A stretch of 64,000 nt of DNA from FEN-1219 sp035644475. GTDB lineage: Bacteria; Pseudomonadota; Gammaproteobacteria; Steroidobacterales; Rariloculaceae. Location: assembly GCA_035644475.1 (NCBI GenBank), contig DASQOL010000146.1:15420-79419 (forward strand), written 5' to 3'. How positions within the stretch are numbered: the first letter of the stretch is position 1; every line of letters begins with the position of its first letter. Under the pieces are notes generated by a model. That model searched no databases. It was not told the origin of the DNA and saw nothing but the letters and a program-made list of their open reading frames with translations. A program made the position numbers and the translations under genes. Below are positions 43,009 through 53,422 of this stretch, in pieces.

Positions 43009-44346
43009 ATGAGCACGCTGGCGCTGATCAACGCGCGGCTCGTGAACGAAGGGCGGATCGTCGACGCCGACGTGTTGATCCGCGGCGAGCGAATCGAGCG
43101 TGTCGGCGCGGGAGCACTGCCTCCTGGCGCCGCCGTCGTGGATCTCGCGGGGAAGCACTTGCTGCCGGGCCTCATCGACGACCAGGTCCACTGCCGCGAG
43201 CCGGGCCTCACTCACAAGGCCACGCTCGCGACGGAGTCGCTCGCCGCTATCTGCGGCGGCGTCACGAGCTTCCTCGACATGCCGAACACTCGGCCGCCGA
43301 CGGCCGACAGGGCGCTGCTCGCCGCCAAGCGCGCGATCGCCGCCGCCACCTGCTACGCGAACTACGGTTTCTACCTCGGAGCGACCAACGACAATCTCGA
43401 GGAGATCAAGGCCGTCGGCCCCGACGACGCGTGCGGAATCAAGGTCTTCATGGGCGCGTCGACGGGCAACATGCTCGTCGACGACCCGGGCACGCTCGAG
43501 GAGATTTTCGCCGGGGCGCACTTGCCGATCGCGACGCACTGCGAGGACTCGCCCCTCATCTGGGAAAACGAGCGCCGGTTCCGCGAGCGCTACGGCGACA
43601 ACGTGCCCATCGAAGCGCACCCGCTGATTCGTTCGGCCGAGGCTTGCTACAAGTCGTCGTCGCTCGCCGTCGATCTCGCGCGCCGGCACGGTACCAGACT
43701 GCACGTCTTGCATCTCAGCACGGCGCGCGAGCTCGACCTCTTCGAGGCCGGCCCGATCGCGGGCAAACGCATCACGGCAGAGGTCTGCGCCCACCACCTG
43801 TGGTTCGAGCAGTCGAGCTACGCGACCCTCGGGGCCAAGATCAAGTGCAACCCGGCGATCAAGACGGCTGCGGATCGTGAAGCGTTGCGAGCCGCCGTGC
43901 GCGACGGCGTGATCGACGTGATCGCCACCGACCACGCGCCGCACACGCTCGAGGAGAAGGCGCGCCCCTACTTCGAGTCGCCGTCCGGGCTGCCCTTGGT
44001 GCAGCACTCGCTGCTGATGCTGCTCGAGCAGCACCGCGACGGGCTCTTCAGCTTGGAGCAGATCGTGGAGAAGACGGCGCACAACCCCGCGGTGCTGTTC
44101 GGCATCGTGGATCGCGGTTTCGTTCGCGAGGGCCACTACGCCGATCTCGTCGCGGTCGATCTCGGCGGGACCACGCGCGTCGACGCGGCCCAGGTGCGCT
44201 ACAAGTGCGGCTGGTCGCCGCTCGAGGGCACGGAGTTTCATGCGGCGGTCGATTTGACGGTGCAGAACGGCGCGATCGTTTACCGCGAGGGCGCCCCGAC
44301 CGGTGTCCGGGCGGCTCAAGCGCTGAAGTTCCGCGGCCGGGAGTGA
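43009..44346 (+). CDS. pyrC: Dihydroorotase with Gln in place of a metal-binding His
   Basis: 445 residues. Cyclises carbamoyl-aspartate in pyrimidine synthesis. It resembles Porphyromonas/Bacteroides-type dihydroorotases: PGLIDDQVHCREPGLTHKAT (noted as IDDQVHCREPG), PNTRPPT, GIKVFMGASTGNM with the lysine usually carboxylated, ATHCEDS, HLST and ATDHAPH. The first histidine of the HxH pair is Gln59, as in that subfamily, so the metal site is changed but the enzyme probably works. The rest of the active site is intact. It follows pip closely. Confidence 0.9.
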   Translation: MSTLALINARLVNEGRIVDADVLIRGERIERVGAGALPPGAAVVDLAGKHLLPGLIDDQVHCREPGLTHKATLATESLAAICGGVTSFLDMPNTRPPTADRALLAAKRAIAAATCYANYGFYLGATNDNLEEIKAVGPDDACGIKVFMGASTGNMLVDDPGTLEEIFAGAHLPIATHCEDSPLIWENERRFRERYGDNVPIEAHPLIRSAEACYKSSSLAVDLARRHGTRLHVLHLSTARELDLFEAGPIAGKRITAEVCAHHLWFEQSSYATLGAKIKCNPAIKTAADREALRAAVRDGVIDVIATDHAPHTLEEKARPYFESPSGLPLVQHSLLMLLEQHRDGLFSLEQIVEKTAHNPAVLFGIVDRGFVREGHYADLVAVDLGGTTRVDAAQVRYKCGWSPLEGTEFHAAVDLTVQNGAIVYREGAPTGVRAAQALKFRGRE

Positions 44347-44413
44347 CCCTTACGCAGTCCGGAGGTGATGCATTACCTTGCCGGCATTGCGTCCCTATGC
44401 TGGACTGTTTCGT

Positions 44414-45286
44414 ATGAACCGGGGCCGTTCCAGCGTCATGGCGCTCGCCGCGATCGTCGTTGCCGGCGCGTTGGCCGCTTGTGAGCGCTCGTCCCCGCCG
44501 ACGCCCGGCGCAGCGGCCGTCGAGCAGCGCCGCGCCGCGCCGACGCCGCGGCTCGAGGCCCCGGCACGGGCCGCCGTGCTGGAGCAGCAGCTCGCCTACG
44601 GCGAGGCCAAGAGCCGAAATCTCGTGGGCTTTTTGGCGATGCCGGCCGACGCCGCCGAGCCGCTGCCCGCGGTGATCGTGATCCACGAATGGTGGGGCCT
44701 CAACAACGAGATCAAGACGCTCACGCGCCGGCTCGCCGCAGAGGGTTACGTGGCGCTCGCGGTCGACCTGTATGGTGGCGCCACAGCGACGACGCCCGCT
44801 GACGCGGAGAAGCTGATGACAGGGGTCTTCACCGATCCCGAAGCCGCACGCGCCAACGTGCGCCAAGCCTACGAATACCTCGAGAAGTATGCGTTTGCGC
44901 CGCGGATTGGCAGCATCGGCTGGGCGTTCGGCGGGAGCTGGTCGTTGGAGGCGGCGTTGCTGCTGCCGAATCAGCTCGACGCGACGGTGACCTACTACGG
45001 CCCGCTCGTGACGGATGCGGCGAAGCTGCAGCCCATCGACGCTCCGATCCTCGGCCTGTACGGAGCCTTGGACGAGAGCATCCCGGCGCGCGACGTCATC
45101 GCCTTCCGGGCGCTCCTCACCAATCAGCTGCACAAGAACGCGAAGATCGTGATCTATCCGAACGCCAGGCACGCGTTCGCCAGCGTTGGGGACGGAGATT
45201 ACAACGCGGAAGCCGCGGCGCAGGCTTGGAGCGAAACGCTCGCGTTCCTGAACGAGAACCTGAAGCTGAAGGCGGCGCGGCCCTAG
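44414..45286 (+). CDS. Lipoprotein homologue of dienelactone hydrolase lacking the nucleophile
   Basis: 290 residues from ATG 44414. The signal ends with a clean lipobox, GALAAC, so it is probably an outer-membrane or periplasmic lipoprotein. The domain has IHEWWGLN (the DLH glutamate), SIGWAFGGSWSL where DLH has GxCxGG, GALDES (Asp220) and ARHAFA (His253). The nucleophile position is Ala171 (codon GCG), whereas family members have Cys or Ser. So the triad is Ala-Asp-His: loss of hydrolysis, or a sequence error, are both possible. Confidence 0.85.
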   Translation: MNRGRSSVMALAAIVVAGALAACERSSPPTPGAAAVEQRRAAPTPRLEAPARAAVLEQQLAYGEAKSRNLVGFLAMPADAAEPLPAVIVIHEWWGLNNEIKTLTRRLAAEGYVALAVDLYGGATATTPADAEKLMTGVFTDPEAARANVRQAYEYLEKYAFAPRIGSIGWAFGGSWSLEAALLLPNQLDATVTYYGPLVTDAAKLQPIDAPILGLYGALDESIPARDVIAFRALLTNQLHKNAKIVIYPNARHAFASVGDGDYNAEAAAQAWSETLAFLNENLKLKAARP

Positions 45287-45409
45287 GCGTGGCGGCGAAA
45301 AAAAAGAGGGCCGGGTGCAAGAACGTCCATATTCTTCAGTGCGAAGACATGTCCCTGTTCGCTGCCGGAAACCCCGGCCCCCCGAGTGACGGCCGTCCGA
45401 CTCGGCCCA

Positions 45410-45446
45410 GCGGACCTCCACGGGGGGAGGAGTGGGGTCCGCTTTT
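45410..45446 (+). terminator. Rho-independent terminator after the lipoprotein gene
   Basis: GCGGACCTCCAC (45410-45421) pairs with GTGGGGTCCGC (45432-45442), with one bulged T, followed by TTTT (45443-45446). It lies 124 bases after the stop and before the convergent small gene. Confidence 0.7.
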
Positions 45447-45458
45447 CCTGACTACCGC

Positions 45459-45737
45459 TTAGCCTCGCGCGTGCAGCTCGCTGCTTGCGACCTCGAGCTT
45501 CGGCGCGGTAGCGCGCCTGAGATCCGCATCGACGGTCACCTTGATTTGCTCGCTAACCGCGCGCATGTAGCTCTCGACCTCGGCCCGATACGCCGCCGGC
45601 GTTGCTCTCACGCCGATGGTCGCTGCGGTTCCGTAAACAACTAACTCTTCGGTGGCTGAGGCCTGCTGAGCGAGCAGGCCGGCCGCCAGTCCGACGACCA
45701 GGGTTGCACCTGGGGTCAGAAATTTGCGTGTGGCCAT
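45459..45737 (-). CDS. Small exported protein, UrcA-like
   Basis: 92 residues with a signal peptide (TPGATLVVGLAAGLLAQQASA). The mature start TEELVVYGTA resembles the E-x-VVVxG start of UrcA proteins, then a helical C-terminal half (YRAEVESYMRAVSEQIKV). Periplasmic. The divergent sigma-54 regulator lies about 200 bases away, with repeats in between, so it may be one of that regulator's targets. UrcA assignment is tentative. Confidence 0.6.
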   Translation of the reverse strand: MATRKFLTPGATLVVGLAAGLLAQQASATEELVVYGTAATIGVRATPAAYRAEVESYMRAVSEQIKVTVDADLRRATAPKLEVASSELHARG

Positions 45738-45873
45738 ACTCTCATCCTTTCGTTACGATTTTCCGACAACCCGATCTTCAATCGACCGGAAATCACTTGC
45801 AGCTACATATGCACGGTACGTGCCAATTGCAAGACATAGTCAAAACAACGAGTTACATCACATATACAGCTCT

Positions 45874-45928
45874 CGGTATTCCGTGAATTACGGATTTCCG
45901 TTGTCATAGCCTACGGTATTCCGTAAAC
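45874..45928. promoter_or_regulatory. Repeats in front of the PAS sigma-54 regulator
   Basis: CGGTATTCCGT occurs at 45874-45884 and again at 45914-45924, exactly 40 bases apart (about four helical turns). The first copy continues into a short palindrome, TCCGT (45880-45884) / ACGGA (45890-45894). The second ends 11 bases before the regulator's ATG. It looks like an operator for autoregulation. Confidence 0.6.
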
Positions 45929-45935
45929 TAGCCGC

Positions 45936-47759
<1,824 letters not shown>

Positions 47760-47901
47760 CGCATTCGGTGATCCGTCAAACGGTTGCGCGGCTAAGGTGA
47801 CCCTGGTATACACGTTGACGATCCCCGTAGGACCGTGTGCCCAGAAACAAAGGGCGATTCCTAAGGGGCGCCACACAAACCTAGAACAACAAGGCCCCGA
47901 C

Positions 47902-48267
47902 ATGTCGCAGCTGGCCGAGCGATTCGCCGAAGCGGTTCGGACTCTCGTGAGCGACGGACCGATCAAGCAGCGCCTGAGTCGCGCGTATACCGAGAACCTC
48001 GAGGGACTCGACCAGGCGGAGTTGCCCGCCGGCGTTCGCCGGGAGTTCAGCGACCTCGAGGCCGCCTTGAGCCGCATCGCTCCCGTGGGCAACGAGACCC
48101 GCGTGCGCGCCAACGTGCAGAAGATGTCGCCGGCGGAAGCCGGCGATCACGCGAGCACCATCGTCAAGCTTTACGTCGAGCTCATGGGCCAAGCGGGCCG
48201 CGCCGAGCCCCTCAAGGTTGTCACGACTTCCAAGAAGACCCCGCGCTACCTCGCAAGTCGCTCCTGA
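47902..48267 (+). CDS. Small protein of unknown function
   Basis: 121 residues, helical and soluble: MSQLAERFAEAVRTLVSDG, EGLDQAELPAGVRREFSDLEAAL (noted as ELPAGVRREFSDLEA), and a C-terminal basic tail. ATG 47902 is preceded by AAGG. The open frame to 47734 is not convincing. It lies 92 bases before the cyclic-di-GMP gene and may be co-transcribed. Not recognised. Confidence 0.6.
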   Translation: MSQLAERFAEAVRTLVSDGPIKQRLSRAYTENLEGLDQAELPAGVRREFSDLEAALSRIAPVGNETRVRANVQKMSPAEAGDHASTIVKLYVELMGQAGRAEPLKVVTTSKKTPRYLASRS

Positions 48268-48359
48268 ACAAAACGCCGGCCGCCGCCAGCGTTGCGACCT
48301 CGGTCAAGGAATTCCCCTACGCTCCGGGCGATACTTCGCCCGACGTAAATTTCCACTCC

Positions 48360-50552
48360 ATGAGCATGCCGGGGCTTTCGATTCCCAGGAACGCCAATGC
48401 CGACACTGCGAGGGCCGTCGGCGACGGCTACGCGCCTTATGGTCAATTGGTCAAGATGCTCCTGCCGAGCGCCGGCAGCATTGCGATCTACGACGCGGCG
48501 CACGAAGTCGTCTGGTGCTCCGACGGCTATGCACGTCCCGATCTTCGCGCGCTGCTCGATCGGCTGACCGCCGCGGGCCCCGAGACGCTCGCCGGACGCG
48601 GCAGCGTCGAAATGACCGCGGCCGGAGTGCCGGCGTTCGTCGCGGCCTTGCGGACGGAGCTGAGCCGGCCGCTGGGTGCACTAGTCCTCGAGCTGCGCAG
48701 CGACCAAAGCCCGCGGCAGACGGCGTCGCTGCTCTCGGGCCTGCTACGGCCGGTCTTGGACTGCCTCGAGAGCCGCCTGAACCTGGAGAACACGCTGCGC
48801 ACGGGCGAGCGCGACGGCGCCAGCGACGGCGTCGAGCTGCTGCTGACCGTCGACGAGGACGACCGCGAGGACGCGAGCGCCCTGCGGCGCCTGCTCCAGC
48901 AGTGCGTCGCGGATTTGGGCTGCGTGCTGGGCGCGCTTTCGATTCCCGATAAGAATCTTGCGATCTCGTGCGCGCCCGACGACTCGATCAAGACCTCGCA
49001 GCTGCTCGACCGAACGCAAAGGCACCTGCTGGCTTGGGCCCAGCTCAACAATCGACCGATGGTCGTCAATCGCGTCGGCAGCGCGTCCGAAGTGGCGCCG
49101 TACAAGATCCTGAGCTGCCCGATCCGAGACCTGCAGAACCGCGTCGTGGGCATCGTCGCGCTGTTCCGCTTGACGACCGCAGCCGATTTCGAGCTGCGCG
49201 ATATCCGAATCCTCGAGTTCGTAAGCCGCAAGACGGTGAGCGTGCTCCGCAGCCAGCACGACGGGTTGACCGGGTTGATCAACCGTCTGATCTTCGAGCG
49301 CCGCGTTCGGGCGCGGCTCGACGCGTCCGCCACCGATCGGCACGCGCTGCTGTACGTCGACATCGACAAGCTCGAGGCCATCAACCAGGCGTTCGGCCTG
49401 CACGCCGGCGACGAGGTGATCCAGCGCGTGGCCGAGGTCGTGTCCCGCGCCGCGGGCGAGAACGCGCTCGTGAGCCGCATCGGCGGAGACCGCTTCGCAG
49501 TGTTTCTCGCGCAGCCCAACGCCGCGCAAGCCGAAGAGGTCGGCTCGACGATCTTCGACGCGACGACGCGCTTGGTATACATGAGCGGCGCGGACACCGT
49601 GCCCGTGTCGGTGAGCATCGGCGTCGTCGGCGCGTCGCAGCGCGATCGCGTCGGACATCTGCTCGCGTGCGCGGAGCTCGCATCCAAGCGCGCGAAGCAG
49701 CAGGGACGCAGCCAGATCGTGTTGCACGACGAGGACGTCGCTCTGCTGCCCGCGCGGCGCCGCGAGACGCTCGCGTCGGAAAGCCTGCAGGAAGCGTTCA
49801 AGACCAACGATTTTCGGCTCGAATCGCAGCCGATTGTCGGTCTGCGCGCGCCCGAGGGCGACCCGCTCGCCCACGAAATCTTCATCCGCATGCGCAACGG
49901 AGCTGGCGAGCTGATCGCAGCCGACAAGTTCCTCGCCGCGGCGGAGCGCTACGGGCTGCTGCCGGCGCTCGACCGGTGGGTGCTTTGCACGCTGCTCGAC
50001 GTCGTGAAAGCGTCGCCGCCCGAGGCCTATCGCTGCTTGACCGTCAACGTGTCCGCGCAATCGTTGGCGAGCGGCAAGTACGCAAGCTTCGCCCTCGAGC
50101 AGATCGAGCGAGCAGGCCTGTCGCCCTCGATGTTTTGCTTCGAGCTCAGCGAGTCGGCGGCCGTGCATCGGCTCGTGGAGGCGGAGCGGCTGATCCGCGA
50201 GCTCACGGCGGCCGGCAGCAAGATCGCGCTCGACGACTTCGGCTACGGCATGAGCTCGCTCGCCCATCTGAAGCGGTTGCCGGTCCAATTTCTGAAGATC
50301 GACGGCCGCTTCGTCCGCAGGATCCTCGACGATCGAATCGCGGAGTCCATCGTGTCGGGGATCGCGCGCGCCGCGAAGACGCTCGGGGTCGGCCTCATCG
50401 CCGAGCACGTCGAGAGCGCCGCGCTCGCCGACAAGTTGCGCGAGCTCGACGTGGAGTACGGCCAGGGATTCTTTCTGGGGCGCCCGCGCCCGTTCGTGAA
50501 GATCAACGAGGAGCGGTCGGCGCCCGCCGCGGTCCGTACCGGCGCCGTCTAG
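48360..50552 (+). CDS. GAF-like/GGDEF/EAL protein with a degenerate GGDEF
   Basis: 730 residues, no membrane segment. A GAF-like sensory region (about 160-295) precedes a GGDEF domain whose motif is GGDRF (375-379), so it probably cannot make cyclic-di-GMP. The EAL domain has EIFIR (506-510) in place of ExLxR, but the metal and catalytic residues appear kept: Asn563, Asp625, Asp626, Lys646, Glu682 and Gln702. It may be a phosphodiesterase tuned by GTP, or an effector. The frame is open upstream of the first ATG without another start codon. Confidence 0.88.
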   Translation: MSMPGLSIPRNANADTARAVGDGYAPYGQLVKMLLPSAGSIAIYDAAHEVVWCSDGYARPDLRALLDRLTAAGPETLAGRGSVEMTAAGVPAFVAALRTELSRPLGALVLELRSDQSPRQTASLLSGLLRPVLDCLESRLNLENTLRTGERDGASDGVELLLTVDEDDREDASALRRLLQQCVADLGCVLGALSIPDKNLAISCAPDDSIKTSQLLDRTQRHLLAWAQLNNRPMVVNRVGSASEVAPYKILSCPIRDLQNRVVGIVALFRLTTAADFELRDIRILEFVSRKTVSVLRSQHDGLTGLINRLIFERRVRARLDASATDRHALLYVDIDKLEAINQAFGLHAGDEVIQRVAEVVSRAAGENALVSRIGGDRFAVFLAQPNAAQAEEVGSTIFDATTRLVYMSGADTVPVSVSIGVVGASQRDRVGHLLACAELASKRAKQQGRSQIVLHDEDVALLPARRRETLASESLQEAFKTNDFRLESQPIVGLRAPEGDPLAHEIFIRMRNGAGELIAADKFLAAAERYGLLPALDRWVLCTLLDVVKASPPEAYRCLTVNVSAQSLASGKYASFALEQIERAGLSPSMFCFELSESAAVHRLVEAERLIRELTAAGSKIALDDFGYGMSSLAHLKRLPVQFLKIDGRFVRRILDDRIAESIVSGIARAAKTLGVGLIAEHVESAALADKLRELDVEYGQGFFLGRPRPFVKINEERSAPAAVRTGAV

Positions 50553-50612
50553 GCTGCCGCTCGCGGCGAGAGCCGCCGACGCAGTTCACATCGGCGCCGG
50601 CGGTGGGCGGCC

Positions 50613-50618
50613 TATAAT
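50613..50618 (+). promoter_or_regulatory. Candidate -10 element of the SH3-domain gene
   Basis: TATAAT, 33 bases before the ATG at 50651. No matching -35 at the usual distance. Confidence 0.4.
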
Positions 50619-50650
50619 CGCCGACATTACGTCAAATTTTCGAGTTGACG

Positions 50651-51244
50651 ATGCGAACAACGCTGGCCCTCGCAATCCTGCTCGCCGCCGCGACCGTGGC
50701 GGCCGCCGAGACCGCGTACGTGACGGACAGCTTGCGCCTCGGCCTGTACGCCGACGCGGACGCGAGCGGCACGCCGTCGCAAAATCTCGTGAGCGGCACC
50801 CCGCTCGAGGTGCTCGAGCGGACCCAAGGGTACGCGCGCGTGCGCACGGCTGCAGGCAGCGAGGGCTGGGTCAAGTCGACCTACCTCGTCGACGAGAAGC
50901 CGGCGCGGCTGCGCGTGGCCGAGCTCGAGGCCGAGCTCGCGACCTTGCGCGGCGACGCGGACCGCGCGCGCGCCGCCCGCGTGAACGCCGAGGACGAGCT
51001 CCATCGACTCGGCAAGCAGGTCGCCACGGCCACCGGCTCAACGGACGCGATCCAGGACACGCTCGGCCGGCTCAAGAACGAGAACGAGACCTACGAGGCG
51101 CGGCTCGAAAGCTATCGCTGGAGCTTGCCGCTCCCGTGGGTGGCCGCGGCGCTGGTCGTTGCGCTCGGGGCGGGCTTCGTCAGCGGGCTATGGTGGCTCG
51201 ACGCGTTGATACGTCGGCGCCATGGAGGTTTTCGCGTCTACTGA
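50651..51244 (+). CDS. SH3-domain exported protein (TIGR04211-like)
   Basis: 197 residues. Signal peptide (TLALAILLAAATVAAA, cut before ETAYVTD), then a bacterial SH3 domain (SLRLGLYADADAS, GTPLEVLERTQGYARVRTA, noted in parts, and GWVKSTYL), a coiled coil from about 85 to 150, and a C-terminal membrane anchor (VAAALVVALGAGFVSGLWWL). It probably binds peptidoglycan or a partner in the periplasm while anchored by its C-terminus. Its 3' end overlaps msrQ on the other strand by 57 bases. Confidence 0.85.
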   Translation: MRTTLALAILLAAATVAAAETAYVTDSLRLGLYADADASGTPSQNLVSGTPLEVLERTQGYARVRTAAGSEGWVKSTYLVDEKPARLRVAELEAELATLRGDADRARAARVNAEDELHRLGKQVATATGSTDAIQDTLGRLKNENETYEARLESYRWSLPLPWVAAALVVALGAGFVSGLWWLDALIRRRHGGFRVY

Positions 51245-51853
51245 GGCGCGGCGCCGCTTCTTGGTCGTCTCGCGCCAGTGGTTGACGCGCACGCCGAGCA
51301 ACACCGTCAACAAGACGGCGTACAGCAGCGGCTCCGCCACGTCGAGCTTCACCTGCCACCAGAAGTGCACGACGCCGAGCACGGCGATCGCGTAGACCAG
51401 GCGGTGGAGCCGCGCCCAATTGCGGCCGAGCCGTCTCTGCAGGGCGTTCGTCGAGGTTGCCGCGAGGGGGATCATCATGAGCAAGGCGGCGAATCCCACC
51501 GTGATGTAGGGCCGTTCCGCCACGTCGTCGACGATCGTGCCCCACTCCATGGCGCGGTCGAGGAACAGGTACACGAGGAAGTGCAGAACCAAGTAGAAGA
51601 ACGCGAACAGCCCGAGCAGGCGCCGAAACGCGATGAGCCGATTGATCCCGGTGGAGCGTCGAATTGGCGTGATGCAGAGCGTCAGCAGCAACAGGTTCAG
51701 CGTGGTCTTACCGCAGACGTGCAAGACCTCCTGGACGGGGTTCGCGCCGAGGGACAGCGACCAGATCCCGTTGGCGCGCAGCACGAGCAACGCGAACGGC
51801 GCGAGGCACGCGCCCCAGACGAGCACTTTGATGAAGGCCACCCGGCGCGTCAT
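51188..51853 (-). CDS. msrQ: Haem-binding membrane subunit MsrQ
   Basis: 221 residues, six membrane helices, the electron donor for MsrP. It has GKTTLNLLLLTLCITPIRR (noted as TLCITPIRR), LVLHFLVYLF and HFWWQVK, with histidines spaced as in YedZ. ATG 51853 is chosen over the open frame to 51922. Located 25 bases downstream of msrP, as is usual for this repair pair. Confidence 0.92.
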   Translation of the reverse strand: MTRRVAFIKVLVWGACLAPFALLVLRANGIWSLSLGANPVQEVLHVCGKTTLNLLLLTLCITPIRRSTGINRLIAFRRLLGLFAFFYLVLHFLVYLFLDRAMEWGTIVDDVAERPYITVGFAALLMMIPLAATSTNALQRRLGRNWARLHRLVYAIAVLGVVHFWWQVKLDVAEPLLYAVLLTVLLGVRVNHWRETTKKRRRASVDAKTSMAPTYQRVEPP

Positions 51854-51878
51854 TGGAACCGCTGCGCCGACCGCGCCG

Positions 51879-52835
51879 CTAATAGTTCTTGACCAGATCG
51901 AGCCCCGTGTAGAGGCTCGCAACCTGTTCCGCGTAGCCGTTGAACATCTGCGTCGCGGTCTTCGCTGCGAACAGGCCCGGCCCCAGCCGCCGCTCGGTAG
52001 CCTGGCTCCACCGCGGATGGTTCACCTTCGGATTGACGTTCGAATAGAAGCCGTATTCGTCCGGAGCCGCCATGTTCCAGCTCGTCTTCGGCTGCTCCTC
52101 GGTGAAGTGGATTCGAACGATTGACTTGGCGCTCTTGAACCCGTACTTCCATGGCAAGACAACGCGAATCGGCGCCCCGTTCTGATTCGGCAAGACCTTC
52201 CCGTAGAGACCCACGGCGACGAGCGCGAGCGGGTTCATCGCCTCGTCGATCCGCAGCCCCTCGCGGTATGGCCACTCGAGCGTCCGAGAGCGAACGCCCG
52301 GCATCTGGTCGCGGTCGGCGAGCGTGAAAAACTGCACGTACTTCGCCTTCGAGGTTGGCTCGAAGCGCTTCAGCAAGTCGCCGAGCGGGAAGCCCACCCA
52401 TGGAATCACTACGGACCAGCCTTCGACGCACCGCAACCGGTAGATGCGCTCCTCGAGGTCGTGGGGCTTCAGGATGTCCTCGAGGGTCAAGGTGCCGAGC
52501 TTCTCCGCCTCCCCCGTGACCTGTATGGACCAGGGCTTGGTCTTCAGCGTGCCGGCGTTCTTCGACGGGTCGCTCTTGCTCGTGCCGAACTCGTAGTAGT
52601 TGTTGTAGGTCGTGATGTCCTCGTACGAGTTTGGCTTCGCGTCGCCGGACCCGGGCCACTTCTTGAGATTCTCGAAGGCGCCGTTCGGCGGAATCGTCGC
52701 CGCCTCGCCGGGGTCGCTCATCGCGCCGACGAGGCCGGCCGCGACGGCGGCCTTGAGCAGCTCGCGGCGCCCGAAGAACGCTCCCTCAGGCGTGATTTCC
52801 GAAGGTTTGATTCCGCCGTGAATTCTCTGTGCCAT
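51879..52835 (-). CDS. msrP: Periplasmic methionine sulfoxide reductase MsrP
   Basis: 318 residues. A Tat signal is present (FFGRRELLKAAVAAGLVGA, twin Arg). The molybdopterin domain has LRCVEGWSVVIPWVGFPL (noted as LRCVEGWS; its Cys ligates Mo) and RVVLPWKYGFKSAKSI. It reduces oxidised methionines in periplasmic proteins with electrons from MsrQ. ATG 52835 has AAGG eight bases upstream. It is the first gene of the msrPQ unit. Confidence 0.94.
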   Translation of the reverse strand: MAQRIHGGIKPSEITPEGAFFGRRELLKAAVAAGLVGAMSDPGEAATIPPNGAFENLKKWPGSGDAKPNSYEDITTYNNYYEFGTSKSDPSKNAGTLKTKPWSIQVTGEAEKLGTLTLEDILKPHDLEERIYRLRCVEGWSVVIPWVGFPLGDLLKRFEPTSKAKYVQFFTLADRDQMPGVRSRTLEWPYREGLRIDEAMNPLALVAVGLYGKVLPNQNGAPIRVVLPWKYGFKSAKSIVRIHFTEEQPKTSWNMAAPDEYGFYSNVNPKVNHPRWSQATERRLGPGLFAAKTATQMFNGYAEQVASLYTGLDLVKNY

Positions 52836-53022
52836 GATCGTTACCTTCTCGCTCGAATACGCCTGGGACGCCGCCGTAGCACGAAGGTTGCATCGTGCCA
52901 TCGTCCGCACCAACGTCGTGCAACGCGCAGTCCGAGTTCGTAGAATACGCTGGTAGCAGAAATCCGCCAAAGCATCCGCCGTCGGCGTTGCTCCGAACGA
53001 TTCAACCGCGAAGGGGGCCCGA

Positions 53023-53361
53023 ATGAAGCTGATTACGGCCGTAGTGAAACCGTTTCGCCTCGACGACGTACGCAATGCGTTGGCCGAGGTGGGTGTCCAG
53101 GGAATGACCGTGACTGAAGTGAAGGGCTTCGGCCGGCAGCGGGGGCACACGGAGCTGTACCGCGGCGCCGAATACGTCGTCGATTTCCTGCCGAAGGTCA
53201 AGGTCGAGGTCGCGGTCACCGACGATCTCGTCGAGCGCGCGATCGAGGCGATCATCGCGGCGGCGAAGACCGGCAAGGTCGGGGACGGCAAGATCTTCGT
53301 CACCGCCCTCGAGCAGGTTTATCGAATCCGCACCGGTGAGACTGGGGACCAAGCCATCTAG
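53023..53361 (+). CDS. glnK: PII nitrogen regulatory protein
   Basis: 112-residue PII protein. The T-loop includes Tyr51 (RGAEYVVDF), the uridylylation site, and the C-loop ATP motif is VGDGKIFV (about 86-93). Called glnK rather than glnB because an amtB-like remnant follows at once. It links 2-oxoglutarate and ATP/ADP status to nitrogen control and normally gates AmtB. GGGGG is upstream of ATG 53023. No sigma-54 site was found in the gap before it. Confidence 0.95.
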   Translation: MKLITAVVKPFRLDDVRNALAEVGVQGMTVTEVKGFGRQRGHTELYRGAEYVVDFLPKVKVEVAVTDDLVERAIEAIIAAAKTGKVGDGKIFVTALEQVYRIRTGETGDQAI

Positions 53362-53422
53362 GCTCCTATTCCAACGACAACGTCTCCGGCCACAACGTCG
53401 CTACCACCGGGGGGAAGAAGCG

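Noticed and set aside
52836..53022. Sigma-54 promoter in front of glnK
   Set aside because: TGGCACGATGC occurs on the minus strand, but its second half does not match at the right distance and it points away from glnK.
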